Positions 49,379 to 63,500 of a DNA stretch of 64,000 bases are shown here, piece by piece. The notes below the pieces were generated by a model that had not been told where the DNA came from, did not search any database, and was given only the letters and a program-made list of their open reading frames with translations. Every line of letters begins with the position of its first letter. Within the stretch, counting starts at the first letter, position 1. The position numbers and the translations under genes are program-made. The DNA lies in NCBI RefSeq assembly GCF_000524195.1, contig NW_020170396.1, forward strand, positions 525,938-589,937, written 5' to 3'. This DNA is from Echinococcus granulosus (lineage: Eukaryota > Platyhelminthes > Cestoda > Cyclophyllidea > Taeniidae).

Positions 49379-51911
49379 TTTTGTCGTAGTAGTTTCTTGT
49401 TCTGGGATGTTTCATCCACTTAAAAGTGCGTATTTCTTCTTTAAGGCAGTGCTATCGAGTCAAAGCGTATAATTCTGCGTTTTTTATGAGAAATACAGAA
49501 TTTACTCGATAAATATTAAAGGAATCGAGATATATAGAACGACTTTTAAACGAAAAAAAGTACGGAGGACAAACTGTTTGTACTTCTGGAAGGTCCGCAT
49601 CTGAAATTGTTGCAGAGTGATTCTCACGAAATTGGATTTAACAGTTGAAGGACTGCGGGAGGAGGAAGAGAGTTAAGTCGAAGGTTTATTGTAAGTACAA
49701 GCTGGGAGTCAAGGTGCACGGTGGGCTTAGGGACCCATAATTGCGATTATGTGAGAAATCAGTGAAATTAAGAGATCACAAGCCTATACTCTCCGGTGCT
49801 CACTGCTGGCTAGGGGCTGCTTCTTGAGACGGTCAGGGGGGAATGACGTCTCAGTCTTCTGCATTTACCATAACTCGCATAGGCTGCCTTTAGCTCTTCT
49901 GTGATGCCCATCATCACAACTTTATTAGACAAATGAAGTTGTGCGTTGTTAAACTATACGGAAAACTCGGAATTCAAAATATAGTGAGGTGGTGCTTGTT
50001 GTTGGTAGTTCAGACTGATCATGCTCTTCGTTTTTCGGGATAATCATCAAGTGAGATCTTGACTCCCACGTCGCGCATCTTGGGGAGTAACTCAGGCGCT
50101 ACAGAAATGCTCAACTCTGGTTCTATCGGTTGATGACCATGGCGTAGTAAACTTCGAAGGATAGCCCTAAGACATCTAGACTTTATGTTACACTTGACCC
50201 AAAAACCCGATTATAATGCCAAAAAGTAGGATTGTTGAATAAAAAGCAGAGGGAAGTCGCTTTATCCATCCTGAAGTGAAATGATGAGGATCAATTCTTT
50301 TTAAAATCGAATTTCCATCTTTAAACCGGTAATTTCTGTGGTACAGTAAGAGGTGTAGTGTAACCGCCTACGATACAAGCAGGACCGACATGAGGTGACT
50401 CAAGCGTTCCTCCCGATGATGATGACGAGTCCTCTATGAATACTGACAGTTGCATTGTGCGCAATAACTGATGTTCACACCTTGAATATTGCTCCGGAGA
50501 CAACAAGAGTTTCTTTATGCTGTGGGGCGAAGCTATTAAGACAAGTTGACATGATGACACCACCGCGCTTATTTGCCACGAGGCTAGGTTGAAGTGTCAG
50601 ACAAAAAACTACTCGCAACTCTTTATTTTACCTGTGGAATTAAGAAAATTTCTAACTAATTTCCTCCTTCTACAGAAAAAGTCGGTAGTAACAACTACCT
50701 TGGTCATCGTGTAATTGCTGCATCTTCACCGTAGCCTACTGTAAGGTACTAACCAAGGTCTCTCGATCTATGGCATTCTGCATAGCAGATGGAGGTTCAC
50801 AGACCGAGGTGGCACTTAAAAGGAGTCCGGGAGTATGTTTATCGTCGTGTACTGTGTTGAACTCCTGAGATGATTGAATAGAAACCCTGGACCAGCTTAC
50901 TGTCGTGAGGAAATCTCATTTTGACCTGATGATGAGTTTTGGAAATCGTGTTTTAATTAAATAATAAGAGATGGAAATTCCCAGTTTCCACAGAAGCATG
51001 TGGTCACCTTGCAAACACCGTCGTAACTGTAAAGAAATGATGCGGATTGGGACAAATTAGTTCGGGAATTATCGGTGCTTTTCGTCCACAAAAAACCCCT
51101 TTTAATCAATTCAGGTCAAGTGAGAACATAAGATAGCCTCAATCTATCTCTCAGCCTACCAAAGTCGACGCTAGGATTTCCTTGCTCCCCAACTTCGACA
51201 ACAAGAGGAAGAACAGACTCAATGCAATTCAAATGCTTTCATAACATGGCGACACGATACAGTACTCACTACCGAGATTTGGGCTGCCCAGTCAGGAGTA
51301 GGGGGAGATAACAGAGTTGGAAGGCGGAGGTGGATGGGAAGGAGGTGGAGATGGGGCGAGAGGGAACAGGTATACGTATACGTTGGAATAACGAGCCCAC
51401 ACATACAGACGTTGAAGAGCATAAAAGGATGGTAGCGGCAGGAGTAGGTTGTGATTGATTGTTTGACTGATTGATTGGTTAATTGAAGAGAGGGTAGTCA
51501 ACAAACGCTATTTAACAGTTATGGAAGATCGCGAATTCAGTAGGGAAGCGGATCATCAAGACCTATAAAGGGCAAATAAAAGAATATCTAAAGAACGCCA
51601 AAATGTCGGCTGGTAGTTGCAATCCAGATCTGATTAAACTACACCATGTCAATGGGCCGATTAGTTTTCCAAAATCATTGTTGCAATGATCTAGTCTGTT
51701 TGCAACTACTTCGGCATTATCTCAAGGTGGATTCTGTTGTGTTGACAGTAGAATTGGTTACATTTAGGCGCTACACATTTCTGTATCCTCTACAGGGAGT
51801 AGTCACTGTTTCAGGACCATGAAAATGTCACAAGATTTGCCATATGATCGAATGACGCTTTAAACTGTGTCGATGGTTGGACCTACTAGAGGCGGATAAC
51901 AATACCCCTAA
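49379..51911. other. Convergent intergenic region
   Basis: About 2.5 kb between the 3' ends of SNRNP35 (plus) and the Ser/Pro-rich gene (minus). A minus frame at 50321-50563 ends SPHVGPACIVGGYTTPL and TVPQKLPV after a Ser run and an ATAG acceptor; it could be an alternative last exon of the minus-strand gene, but its phase could not be fixed. A GATTGATTG-like simple tract lies near 51448-51484. Confidence 0.4.
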
Positions 51912-54900
51912 CTATTTATTAATTTTTTTAAACTTGCTGCATAACATACAGTTTGGCAGATAAATAAGACAACCACCATAGCTCTGAAAAGTATTGGGGA
52001 TCAAAGGTGAGTGTTTCGAAGGGAAGAGGGGTGCTGCGGTGCCGCGAGTTAAAGCAGGCTTTCTATCGATGATGTCGGAGTTGCTGATGATATTTGCCGG
52101 GACGACATTTTTAGCAGGCGAGGTGTGAAAAGACCCAGAGGAGGGAGAGAATCGAGGGTAGTGATGGAGAAGGGACCAGCGGTTCTGACACTCCTGCGAC
52201 GTCGACTCCATCCAGTTTGGGCTACGCACGCTCTGCTGCAGGTTGTAAAATTTGTTGAAATGGGGCACGTTCTTGAATAATGGCAAAGTAGCAGGATTTA
52301 CCTCGGTTGGAGAAGGACGGTGGGGTTGTGGCATGGTTTGGTAGGAATTCGAAGAGGAAGAGGCTTGAGCATCTGCAAGAGGGAAAATCAAATTAGGTAT
52401 TCTCGATGCATTGTGCAGAGAACGAGTAGCGTACCATGGAAGGGGTCTACCAAAGGCTGCGGACCAGCGGGATAGAAGGCAGAATTTCTTGAGATAGGAA
52501 GTGAAGGTGCACTTGTGGTGGGACAAGAAGTTGGATTAGGCAACACCTCACTGGTTGACCTTAAGCCTGGACGGAAGTATGAGATATACATGAATATATG
52601 CGTGCGCACCAAAAGAGCGTTTCGTTGATTGAACCAAACCGCCACGTGAATCGATACCTGCAATCGTCTCACGAAGGCCCGAGAGAGGAACACGGAAGGG
52701 TGATTGGGAATGAGGGACAAATGCGGCTAGAGGTGGTTGCGATGCTGTTGACTCCGCATTACTCCTCAGCGATCCACTTTTGGATTTGCATTCTATAAAT
52801 ATCAAAACAGTCGAGAACACCTACTGAAGGATTTAAGTAGCACTCCCGTGCTAGAAAAATGGGCTCTCGCATTCATTCATTTGTTTCTGCCTAAAGCAGG
52901 GTTTCCTCTATTGAGTAAAAGAAAAAGTTTGCTTAAATATACACTGGCACAGATCACTAAATATATCCCACCTTGACTTAAATTAGGCTTTCGCAGACAG
53001 ATGTCTCCCGTTTTGAAGAGCTCAGTAACTGTTGGGATCACAATAAATCAAGAAGGTACTTAAAACTGCCACGATTGGGTGAACATATACTGGAGGCATG
53101 GATGCAACTTTTGGTGAGCCGCAAAACCTATTTGTTTTCGCAGAATACTTAGAAAGTAGAATATGCATGAAACGCTTATTGTGAAAATCTGTCTGTCGCT
53201 AAAACATGCCTGTCGAGACGGGGCTCATCATTTTCCACAAGTGGACCCCCAATCCCACCGCAGGTGGCGACAACAGGAGATTGAAGTATTTAAGGGCACA
53301 GAATAACCGCCAAAGGTCACATATAGCTGTTACAAGGGCACCGGTGTCCTGAACGAGAAGCTGACTGCAGATTAAAAAATTTCGAAATGCACCAGAAGAA
53401 AAAAATGTGCGTGATGCAAGCTGACCATCGCACGGGTATTTCCACGTTCAAGGAAGAGGCAAATTAATTTAAGACTGTGAAATACAAGCGTGTGCCATTA
53501 TGTGAGGAGGAGAAAGTGAAAAGTAGGTGTTACTGCTACATAACTTTCAAAATAAACGAAGCGTTGAGGTAGTAGCAGTTGCAAGGGGTGAGTCACGGCC
53601 AGTTAACACCACCACCTCGCGATTGTGTTAACACGCATGTCAGAAACACAAATGGCTGCTTCTTGCCTTTTCATTTTGGGTAATAACTTGCCAAAAAAGG
53701 CAGACTAAAAACCCACCTGAATTGCGATTTGATTGAGTCGAAGTAGAGGAGAAGGTGGTTCTAAGGTGAGAAGAATACAAGACAACGTGAGGTTGATTTA
53801 AACAAACGAATGTAAATCAGTGTAGCTAGGCTCCGCCAACTTACGGGTTCAGAAGCGGTGAATCGTAGATGGATGTTTGCTAGAATAGAAAGAATAGGAT
53901 GAGCTTAATTACACTTCGAATAATTAAAGTACAAGGCTTTCTCTCCTGAATTTATCTTTGGGAAAAAACTGTAATCTGCAGGCACTTATAGCCTTATTAG
54001 TCGCTGATCCATTTTAGACGGAACCTACCCCTTCCAAGTCTGGAAGAACTGATTTGAGAAAAAGTTTTGAAGACGAATGTTTTTTTTTTTGGAAAAAAAC
54101 TGAACACGGTAAAGCACTGAGTGGTTCACTTTTCAAGGCTGTAGAAGACGAATGAATTTCACGCAAAAAAACAAACAATAAATATCTGCCTTTGACCGAA
54201 AGTGATCGCCGTGACGAAACTAAACTAAACTGAGGAGACGCGGATTCCAACTGTGTGACAACTGATTACAACAAGGTAAGGATATGCTGATTCGCAACAG
54301 GCATCCCAAACGCTCAATGCCAGTCATGAGTGTTGAAAGAGGGCAGTAGTCACTTCTTTGGAGGTAGTAATTTTCCACCCGAGAACAGTACCTTGGCTCT
54401 ATGCTTCGTCTAGTTGATAACATCTTAACGCAGATTTCCCCCCGACTACCGGTTACGGGCATGGTCGAGATTAAAAGCCATCAGAAAGGAAAAAATCCCT
54501 TCAATATCGCATGCCTGTCATCAGATGGCCTTGCGGCACTTCGATGTTTATCTTAATTCCACACAGCACCGAAAAAACCTGGCAAACGTGTTCCCATGTT
54601 CCGTGGCATCTTCAGTCGGTACCTGGAGCACTAAGCTTTCGACTTTGGCATAGAAAGTAGGCAGTCCAGGAGATCAACAAACTAAACACTCATGTGGCAC
54701 TTCAGATACTTTTACACAGTCAAATTCACCTTACAAGTCAAGATACCTTTGGCAAGTGTTAGTCGCCTTCGCCTCTTACCGCCTCACAAAATTTAGATCT
54801 ACTCAACTCGAGAATGGGTGATTTATCTACCAAGTAACTAAGGAAATAAAGATGCATTGCGATTGACTCACAATGGTTGAAGAGCGAGATGGCGGACGCT

Positions 54901-57359
54901 TCCGAGAGAACGCTCCGTTCGTGCCGACACGGATGCGCTGCATGTAGAACTCATGCAGATGGTTGGAGTTCGAATCGACAAAGTGGTTCTGCACATCCAA
55001 CAGCTCTCGCTCCGATTCAGGCAGCGCTGCTAGATTCAGGCGATCCGCGACCGTCGAGGCGATGGTAGAGGAGAGGGAAGAGGCGGAGGAGAGTGGTTTG
55101 GGGGGACGCGGGGGTGGAGTGTCGGTGTCTAGGCTGCTGTGTTGTCGCATCTCGGAGAGGCTGGACGAGGAACCACTGTCTCGGGGCGGCAGAGTGGCTG
55201 AACGGGGATGGGGGGCGGTCGCAGGGGTGGTGCTGCTATCGTTCGTTCGTCGGTCATCACTGGGGCGGGCTGGAGGGTAAAAAGGGGAAAGAACAAAGGC
55301 ACTAGAGAGACTTGCGATTTGCAACGTGACCACCCATGCTCAAGTAATGCAACAGCATCATCATGAGTTGCTGCAAAACAATGATACAGGTCCAACATCT
55401 GCTGTAGGCTGTTGCTACTCCAATTTCCTTTGAAAGAAATCCTAAAACGATATTTATTGCATTTCTCTTTATTTACTAGAAGAGTATTAAACAGTAGATA
55501 TCTTTGATATTTTAAGCACGTGATTTGAAATTCATGTAAGTTCAGTAAGACGGACGCAAAAGGCGTCTACAGAGGTGATGAAACCAAAATAGAGAAACGG
55601 GGAACAAATGAAATGTGAGGTTCAATTCAAATGATAGTATCATGCTGAAAATTAATAAAACTGAACGGTGACGATGAAGAAAACGAGAATTGAGAGCATT
55701 GTGACAAGCAGAATCAACCTGTCAATCAGTCGATTCGAATCAACGTATTACAGAAGAGGGCGAGCGATAGCTAAAACGCAAGCTAACAAGATCCTGAATA
55801 AATTGGCACGAGGATTTGTCTAATGGATCGAGCCATGCTGGAAAATTTATCAACTGATGAACTGTGAAATGCCCAATTTCCAGTCAAAATACTGTTTCGT
55901 CGTAGCACCAGCCATTAATCCCCAACGCCGCCTTTGCCACATTGTAAGGAGGTAAGCCACGACGCAGGACAATTGGTGCCAAGCCCGGTTCAGTCAGTCA
56001 AGGACCCGGAAAACTTATGGTTGAGAGAGCTTTACCGTGAAAGACCACGCAGCCTTCCCATCTTAGAGTCCCGTTCATGCAATTGCAATGCTGGATCGTG
56101 CAAGTGTCGCCTAAAGACGTGATGTAAAACGCCTCCAGATAGCGGTACTATTAAACCAAAAACACTAACTTTTTAGTATTTATTTACATGAATTCAATTT
56201 GGCGAAGGAGTTCTGAAAAAATCACTCCGCATTACACAAAAAACAGTAATGTAACAAGGTTGAAAGGCGGAAAGTGGCTCAATTTGCACGATAATTCTCC
56301 TCCAGTAATTGGATTGTTTACTTCGCCTTGTCATTTCATTCAGGCTGATTGGGTGTGGCCTGGACGATGACCGCGACGCAATTCACTGCCGCTAACTTAC
56401 ACCAACTTCGGGATGTGAATGCAAGCAGTACAAATCAACATCAAGCTAAAACAACTCAACCGAATTTCAGTTCAGGGTCTCCACAAGGCTGCTTTACATT
56501 GATGCATCGTATTTCAGTGCCGCACTGTTGTGCAAAACATTTGCAACTAGTGGGAAAAACCATCTCGAGGCCTCAAGGGTAAAAATACGGTGCATTTGTA
56601 TGATTGTCAACTCGAAAGGCCAAGGCTTCAGTCTTTGTCCTCATTGCAACTAGTCATCACACAATTCGGCTCTGTTCAGAATTCCTGTGTAGCTGATTCA
56701 AGATAAAGAGTGTAACGACTCCCAACCGTCCACAGATTGCACCGCGTGTTAACCAACCGCACCCCGACCGGCCAAACACCAGCCATTAACTGTTAATATT
56801 TCGAGTCGGCTACGCTGCCGCGCCACGGTTATGAGGGGACCCCGATTTTGTAATTTCTTCAAATTTACCCAATTTGACAAAAAAAAATTAGTAAAGATGT
56901 TTGGAACCACCAAAATGATGGCGTACTTCCAAAATTAAAAGTGACTCTGCCCATGAGAATCGAATATGTCACATACAACCGTGTGACTGGCCGCAGACAG
57001 TAACCACCACCGTGTTTATCAGAAGTGCATTGCAGCGCAAGCGTGAATCACTGCAAGGCGACCGCATTGAGAATGTTCTCGTCTATGCTAGGGCATGCGG
57101 GCAACAAAAAAGTAGGTTGGTGTCATGCACGAGAATTACCAGAGGCCCACTCTTCGGTCGTCTGACTACCGTTTGCCAGGTCGATTCATCCTCATCTTCG
57201 TAATCTAATGACGATGACGACGGCAATGAGTCAACAAAACACAAAAGAGTCTTCCCATTAGAGTTATTAGGGAAGCTGTGGGTTATAAGGACTGCAAACA
57301 AGTAATCATATCAACCTACCCCGTTCTTCCACTGTCGAATTTTCCTCGGACTCCGGATT
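51912..57359 (-). CDS. Unidentified Ser/Pro-rich protein with SH3-ligand-like PxxP motifs
   Basis: A chain of minus-strand exons with agreeing phases: 57320-57359, 57140-57291, about 55372-55441, 54872 to about 55270, 53845-53879, 53717-53760, 52658-52792, 52435-52566, 52302-52372 and a last part ending in TAG at 51912. Introns of 28 nt (57292-57319) and possibly 30 nt (52272-52301) occur; the latter is a multiple of three and reads through, so either form codes. Motifs: DYEDEDESTWQTVVRRPKSG, LQQMLDLYHCFAATHDD, DTPPPRPPKPL (class of ligand bound by Grb2-type SH3 domains), SERELLDVQNHFVDSN and HLHEFYMQRIRVG. The rest is disordered, rich in Ser, Pro, Thr and Asn. At least one exon between 55.4 and 57.1 kb, and the N-terminus, are missing from this model. 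The PPPRPPKP motif and Ser/Pro content recall docking adaptors of the GAB type, but no PH domain was found, so no name is given. Confidence 0.6.
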
Positions 57360-60300
57360 CTAAAAAAAGGACATGGAAAATTTTGATGAAGGAGCCTACG
57401 CATGGAGTGTGTCGGCCACTTGGCGACAAAATTACTTAATTTTATGTTGTTCCTCCAGCCCTTTCCAGTCTTCTGTGAAGTAGACACAAATAGTGGTACG
57501 AAGCTCGGACTCCGCACCTACGATACTAGTCTCTCCGCTCTTCTGCATAAAGCAATTCCGAATTTACACTCCTTATAATGTCTTAGATACTAACTCAGGT
57601 GGTACAGACTATTAAAAGCCCTTTGTCGAAAATCCTCTTCCGCCATTCTTAGCTTTCGTCAACGGCAACGGGTTCCTGCAAGTTCGTAGAATTAATATAG
57701 ACGTTTAAGTCTAGACTTTGAAAGTAATTATTAAGGCCTGCATCAAGATAACCATTCACAAAAAATCGCATGCATCGCCGAAACTCATTTCCTACCCGTA
57801 CAGCCTACCCGACCCAGCAGTTTTCAGGAACATGCTGTTTCCAAAGCCTTCATCCTCACTTTACCTAAATTAAGCCCCCTACGCTACCGTACTAGGAGCC
57901 ATATCTGGTGGATTATCAATAGCAAGCCTACGATACGAAGGACGTCTGCCATTAGTAACAGGTGGAGTCATTTCAAAAGCTGATTGGGGAAAGTGGTTGG
58001 AACCGACGACGGCTCTATCGAGTGGTTTTCCCTACGAGTTTACTGAGTCCTGTAGTAGCACAATGGTTTCCAAATTCCTCGTTTTTCAACAGGTGCTTTC
58101 CTCAAATAGCCGACACTGCATGCACGAGAACGAATAGGCATGAACGCAACCAACGCACAGTTATAAATATTTATGATCTGAATCAGTTGAATGACGTTCT
58201 ATCCGAAATGGGGAAAGTGGCCAGGAACAGATCTCTCTCCTCAAGAAGAGAAATTCATTGATTGTGCGAAAAGGAGGCGAGGGTAACTCACTCTATCAGT
58301 TTGACATTCCACGGTGGTGGTCAGAACCTTTCCCTGATCTTCACGAACGCTGGCAAGATCCCGTTTTAAATTTTTCTCCCTGTAATAAAAAAAAAGAGGA
58401 AAAACGGTCCCTTAATGTCATGAAGTCCTATTTACAACATTTACTACCCGAGTCTGCCCACTCTTCCGAGGCTCAACTACCTGCTCGTGTGACGGCTTGT
58501 AGCGTCTTCATGAGTAACTCGAAGGTCACAGTCCTAACTTCAAACGGTAATCCCTAGGGTAAATCTTGCACGATGACTCATTTTAAGGACAAATTCGACC
58601 TCGCCAAGGGCAGGACAAAACCCAGAAATCTCTATTTCACTTATCGAAGCAATCCTGAAAAAAATTACTTTCTTTTTCCAAAACCCAGAAACAAATTGAA
58701 ATTGGAACTAAAACCTAAATAAATCTGAACTACACTAGCCTAATAAAATCTAGTGTAGCGGCCTCCTCTAGAAGCCAATTGAACCATAATTTACCTACTA
58801 AGGGGAAAAGGATTAACCACCACCTATACTTTGATGCTTAATTCTACCACTCTCATCTCAAACTTTAAATCTGTACATAGTAAAGTTCACTAGGGCTAGG
58901 GAACTTTAAAAGGGCATGCTCACGATAATTGGTTGCCTCTAAGACGTTCTGACTCCATGCCATGAAACAAAAGTCAAGAAAACTCTAACCGAAGGACATT
59001 ATTGACGTTAAGAATCGGGTGTCAATTGTAAACTGCACTTGCCTCCTAATTTAACTGGAGGAGGGGAGAAATTAATCGTCTGTACTTTAATGGCGAGTCA
59101 GTCCCACCATCCCATACTCCCTTCTCATCACAATTTTACGACTGATATAAAACACATTCAAACACCAAACAGGATATTGCTGATGGTGATTATTTACTCA
59201 TCAGGAATACTGAATTTATTCACTGAAAGGAAGATATAAAATTGAAAACAGACATCGGCTGCCTGCCAATAAAAAGTTGGTCGAAACTAGCGTAATGACT
59301 CATTACAGGAATATTTTGGTCAAAATTCACTTTAAAGATAATGACCTAGGGGGAAAGGCAAAACAACCATTCGTACTTTGGTGAGGAGGCCACGCCTTAT
59401 TCCCATCAAAATAATAGATGGATGGATGGATGTTTTGTATTGATCTACCGCCTTAGCGAAAACGAAGTGGTTAAGAGGCCTTAAGTAGCCATTCTGGGTA
59501 ATCCAAACACTAGAGTGGGAGCATAGAGAGCTCAAAACGTATCACATTTCTAGGTTCTATAAAAAGCTAATTCCATCTTCAAAGGGTGACGAATTATTCC
59601 AAGAGCGAAATCTGGGGGAGAATGATGGGTCGAGAGAAGGAGGTTAATTATTTTTGCTTTATGACAACTACTGCTTCATGTCATTTTCCTTGCAATCCTG
59701 TGATGGGCTTCTTCCTTGTGTGGAGGGCGAAAACGGTTCCAGGAGCCAAAAAGGTTGGTAGCTTTAAGCAGAAGGCATTTACAACTATTGGTGGCCCCAA
59801 GAATCCCGAAATTCAGTAATCAGTCAAAATGCAGGGGCAAAAAAGGAAGTTATTTATAAAATATTTACTTAAGTCTTGATTGGCAACCCATCCCAAGAGT
59901 GAGTCAGACAACGCCAGGCTAAGGATAACTTAGGGGAAAAGAGGGAAAAGTCCACGCGATCTTATATTGGACTTTTTCTATTTTATCTAAATGGATCCTG
60001 ATTTTACAAAAAAGACTGACCCTCCTGATGAGCACCAAGATGGAAGAACCGAGAGTTCAAATCGATGATAAATCCTGGAACCTAAGAATATCACCCATGT
60101 TCAAGTATAACTTCAGGCTATATTGAGGAATTGTCACCTCCTCAAGCGTCAAGCGGCTAACAAAAAAGGCTTCGACCCTACTTCTTCAAAGTGCTCCTTG
60201 GCACGGCAGTACCAATCGGTAGAGAGGCTAATTTTCGCAATGAATACGCTGAAAATGAAATCAAGTGCTTTATGAAATTGGCTGATTTGCCGTAAAAACG

Positions 60301-60564
60301 TTCACCTCTCCTCTTTTGGTAACTGCCTACTTTACCAAGCAATCTAATAGCTAAAAACCTATTTTATTTATTTACTCCAGACCAAACCAAGCTTGGAGCC
60401 AACCAACATTAACAGCAAATGGTCAAAAAGTGAAGAAAGAACTCGCCCAGATAGGAAAATCGAGGCGTAACAAATGTGATACTGGTCATAAAAATATTAG
60501 ACGTAAGATTTCAAATGTTGGAGGGATTTCAAGTTTTCACTATTAGAAAGGAAAAAGAACGGAG
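57360..60564. other. Region between two minus-strand genes, no gene recognised
   Basis: It may hold the first exon of the Ser/Pro-rich gene and the 3' UTR of the coiled-coil gene. Two plus-strand frames, 57962-58261 and 58258-58557, overlap by 4 nt and together look like a decayed coding stretch (LYQFDIPRWWSEPFPDL), perhaps from a transposon; no motif could be named. Confidence 0.4.
59416..59432. repeat. (GATG)n microsatellite
   Basis: Four perfect GATG units. Confidence 0.8.
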
Positions 60565-63500
60565 TCAATCTTGGGTAATGTAAGGATGAAAAGACCTTGA
60601 GACAGCGAACCTCTGGAGTGCACTTTCATACAGTGCCAGGAGGGAAGAGTATTTGCTTTGGATGTCGCAGGGGCGGGGATCTTCAGTCAAGGTCGTCGGC
60701 GCTGTTGTCTCCTCTTCTGTCTCCTCGGTGTCTTCGCCCTGTTCCGGCACCGGGCTCAGGCGACCTCTCTCATCTGAAGGCGACGGCGTCTCAGTACCAC
60801 CCAGCTCGAGGGTAGCGGTGGGAGCGGTGGCTAGGGTCTGCGCATCAGCCAGACGCGTCTCAAGATTGTGGCAGCGTAGACACAATCGCTCTATTGCTTC
60901 GTCCGCTGCAGCCTCCTGGTCCGTCAACTAAAAGCGGAAAACACCAAAACATCATTCTCTCCTCTGGTACAGCAGACGTTCAATGGATGTGTGCTTTTGA
61001 TCGTTCTCAGTTTCTAAGTCTTCTCGGCCTTTTTACACCATTATGAGAGAATCATTTATGAATTCCCACATTTTAAAGGAGTAAGTTAAGAGCTACGCTG
61101 ATGTGAATGGTGTATTTTATGACTCCATGGTACCGGAAATGCAGGTAATTCTAACCATATCGTCTCGGCCCTTGATCTTCCAACCATATCTACAAAGCCG
61201 TTCAACTAGCTACGCAGACCTGAGGATTACCCGCAATTTGGCTTTCAGACTGGCGGCACCCAACTCTGCTCATACCTCCACGCTGCTGGTCACCAACTCT
61301 TCTGTAGGCATAAAGTAGACCCACTTGCAAACCAAAGGATCCTACCATCCAGTACATCGTGGATACTTAGCCAGCTCTATGACTATTTTGAAAAAAATTA
61401 ATTACGAACATCTGCACACATCCTTTGGCATCAAAGGTAACTTGAGTGGCAAAACTTTGCTCCCGCAAACATTTAAATATTGAAATCACTTTTAGCATTG
61501 CTAACGCCTGAATTCGGCATCCTCCAACGCCTACAAAAATATTGCCTCTATATTACTTACCATTGCGGTTCCACATTCTCCTTCAGTCTTCCAGTAAATC
61601 AAAGCTCGTATGCCCTATTAAAGTACAAAGTGAACACACCCATAGAAAGGATTCCAGTTTATTGCTTGATGCGTTCCAGAACGCTACTAAACAGTGAGCA
61701 GCAGATGTGGGCTCACTTGTGAAGTGAAGGCTTAAATTGGGAAGAAAATTGAACAAATAACCCCTGTTTGGGGAGCACAAATTTGGCAAAAAACACCTTT
61801 CTTCTTTGAACTGGAATTATAGATAAATGACATTATGGAAGCATCTTTTTGCTACACAAAATGGCGAGTGGTAAATGATTTGGTAATCAATTAGAGAGAT
61901 AAGCGGGTGAGGATGCGCATGAAAGAGAGGGACGTTAGGTGTAACAATTTCACACGCAAGCAACACGAACGAGGAAGAAGGATAGCAGTCAGTCATGTGA
62001 ACAGAGACTGCCAATCTGATCCGAATTTTGGGATTTCGTGTGATTTCGTTAAGCGACACTTAACCCTCACAACAGGTGGCGCGCGTGGATTACGAATTGA
62101 ATTCAATATCTTCGGAGGGAGGATACTAAACCTCAGTTGTACAAAAAGTGCCTCCTCAAAGCTGCTAACTGGACAGTATTATCAACCAATGAGGCGAATG
62201 CCTCACTCTACTTATAATGCACAGCAGTTCCCAAGTTAGCAAAGCTTAGGGCCTTTAAAATGACACTCTGGAAAACAGCAATTAGCGATAATAAAACTCG
62301 AACATTTAAAATGTGGTATAGCAACAATCATTAAGATTGACAATTACTGGTAGCTGTGAGCAAGGTACCAGAGACTCGAACTCATTTATCAAATTCCTAA
62401 ATTCCCTTGTTCGAGCTCAGCGTCACAAATATGTGACTCCTCCTATTCCTTATTACCTTACGATAACTAACCGCACCAAATCTTGCGTTAAAACATGTCG
62501 GTTGAGTTTAGAACAAAGAAGATAGACTTAGAATGATGTGCCTGGTCTGCAGACATGCATATTTCTTAGATTTACTGGAAAGTATAACCAATTGAAAAAG
62601 TCAGTGACAACTAATTCCACATTTGATTTGTGGGCCATCTGGAATGCAGTAATCAAAATGCCTCTGAGACTCCGGCAGTACGCATGGTAAAACTGGCAAT
62701 GTTCAGGGACAAAAACAAAGTGGGTCAGTTAATGAATTTGAAACAAATATCAAAGAACCGAATCTAACACATTGTAGGGGTAAGACGGTCTACCAAATTC
62801 GGTGGTTCCTGAGAAGACACGATCTACTATTCCAAGCACACAGATGAAATATTGCTCCAAGTCTAAAGTTGATGGCATACCGGCCACGTTAAAGCTTACT
62901 GGTTTTTCGTTACTCAGGTCACCGTAGGTGAACCTTCACCAATTAGAAGACAAAGTTTAAAATTGCTTGTTTCTACATTTTGAAATGTAAATTCTAATCG
63001 AACCCCTCAAAACTTGTGCCTGCAATTTCAACGAGATAAAAAGAACTAAGAAATTACTCAGCCAGGACTAAAAGGGACTGGCGAATTCAAATAACTCACA
63101 AAAGCATTGGTTAGACCACTAAAAAATGATAGAAACACACGCATGTATAAAAAACCGAAGTCCAGAAAGTCCCTAATACCAGAGGGATTACAATTAGCAC
63201 TCGAAAAAGAATGAAACCGCACAAGTAATTGGAAATGATAGGTGTGTGTCAAGTTAATGCATAAATTAATGAATAGACAGAAAAGTAAATGGATGAGTGA
63301 GTGAATGAATAAATGCACGAATGAACAAATGAATGAATGATTCCATGGACAAACTGTTACAAAGAGGCAGATTGGCAAGGCTTTGTACTGCTTGATGTAA
63401 GTGACTTGATAGGTGAAAAAAAGCAAATGGTTACATTGAAACAGGAGTAGGTGGGTGGAGGGTCGAAAAGATGGATGGATAAATCAATGTATAAACTTAG

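Noticed and set aside
54963..55280. Gly/Glu-rich plus-strand frame of 105 codons
   Set aside because: Antisense to the Pro/Ser-rich exon of the minus-strand gene; its composition is explained by the complement of proline and serine codons.
55934..56122. Plus-strand frame ending CNCNAGSCKCRLKT, like a CXC (tesmin/LIN-54) motif
   Set aside because: The cysteine spacing does not complete a CXC repeat, a stop follows at once, and no supporting exon was found.
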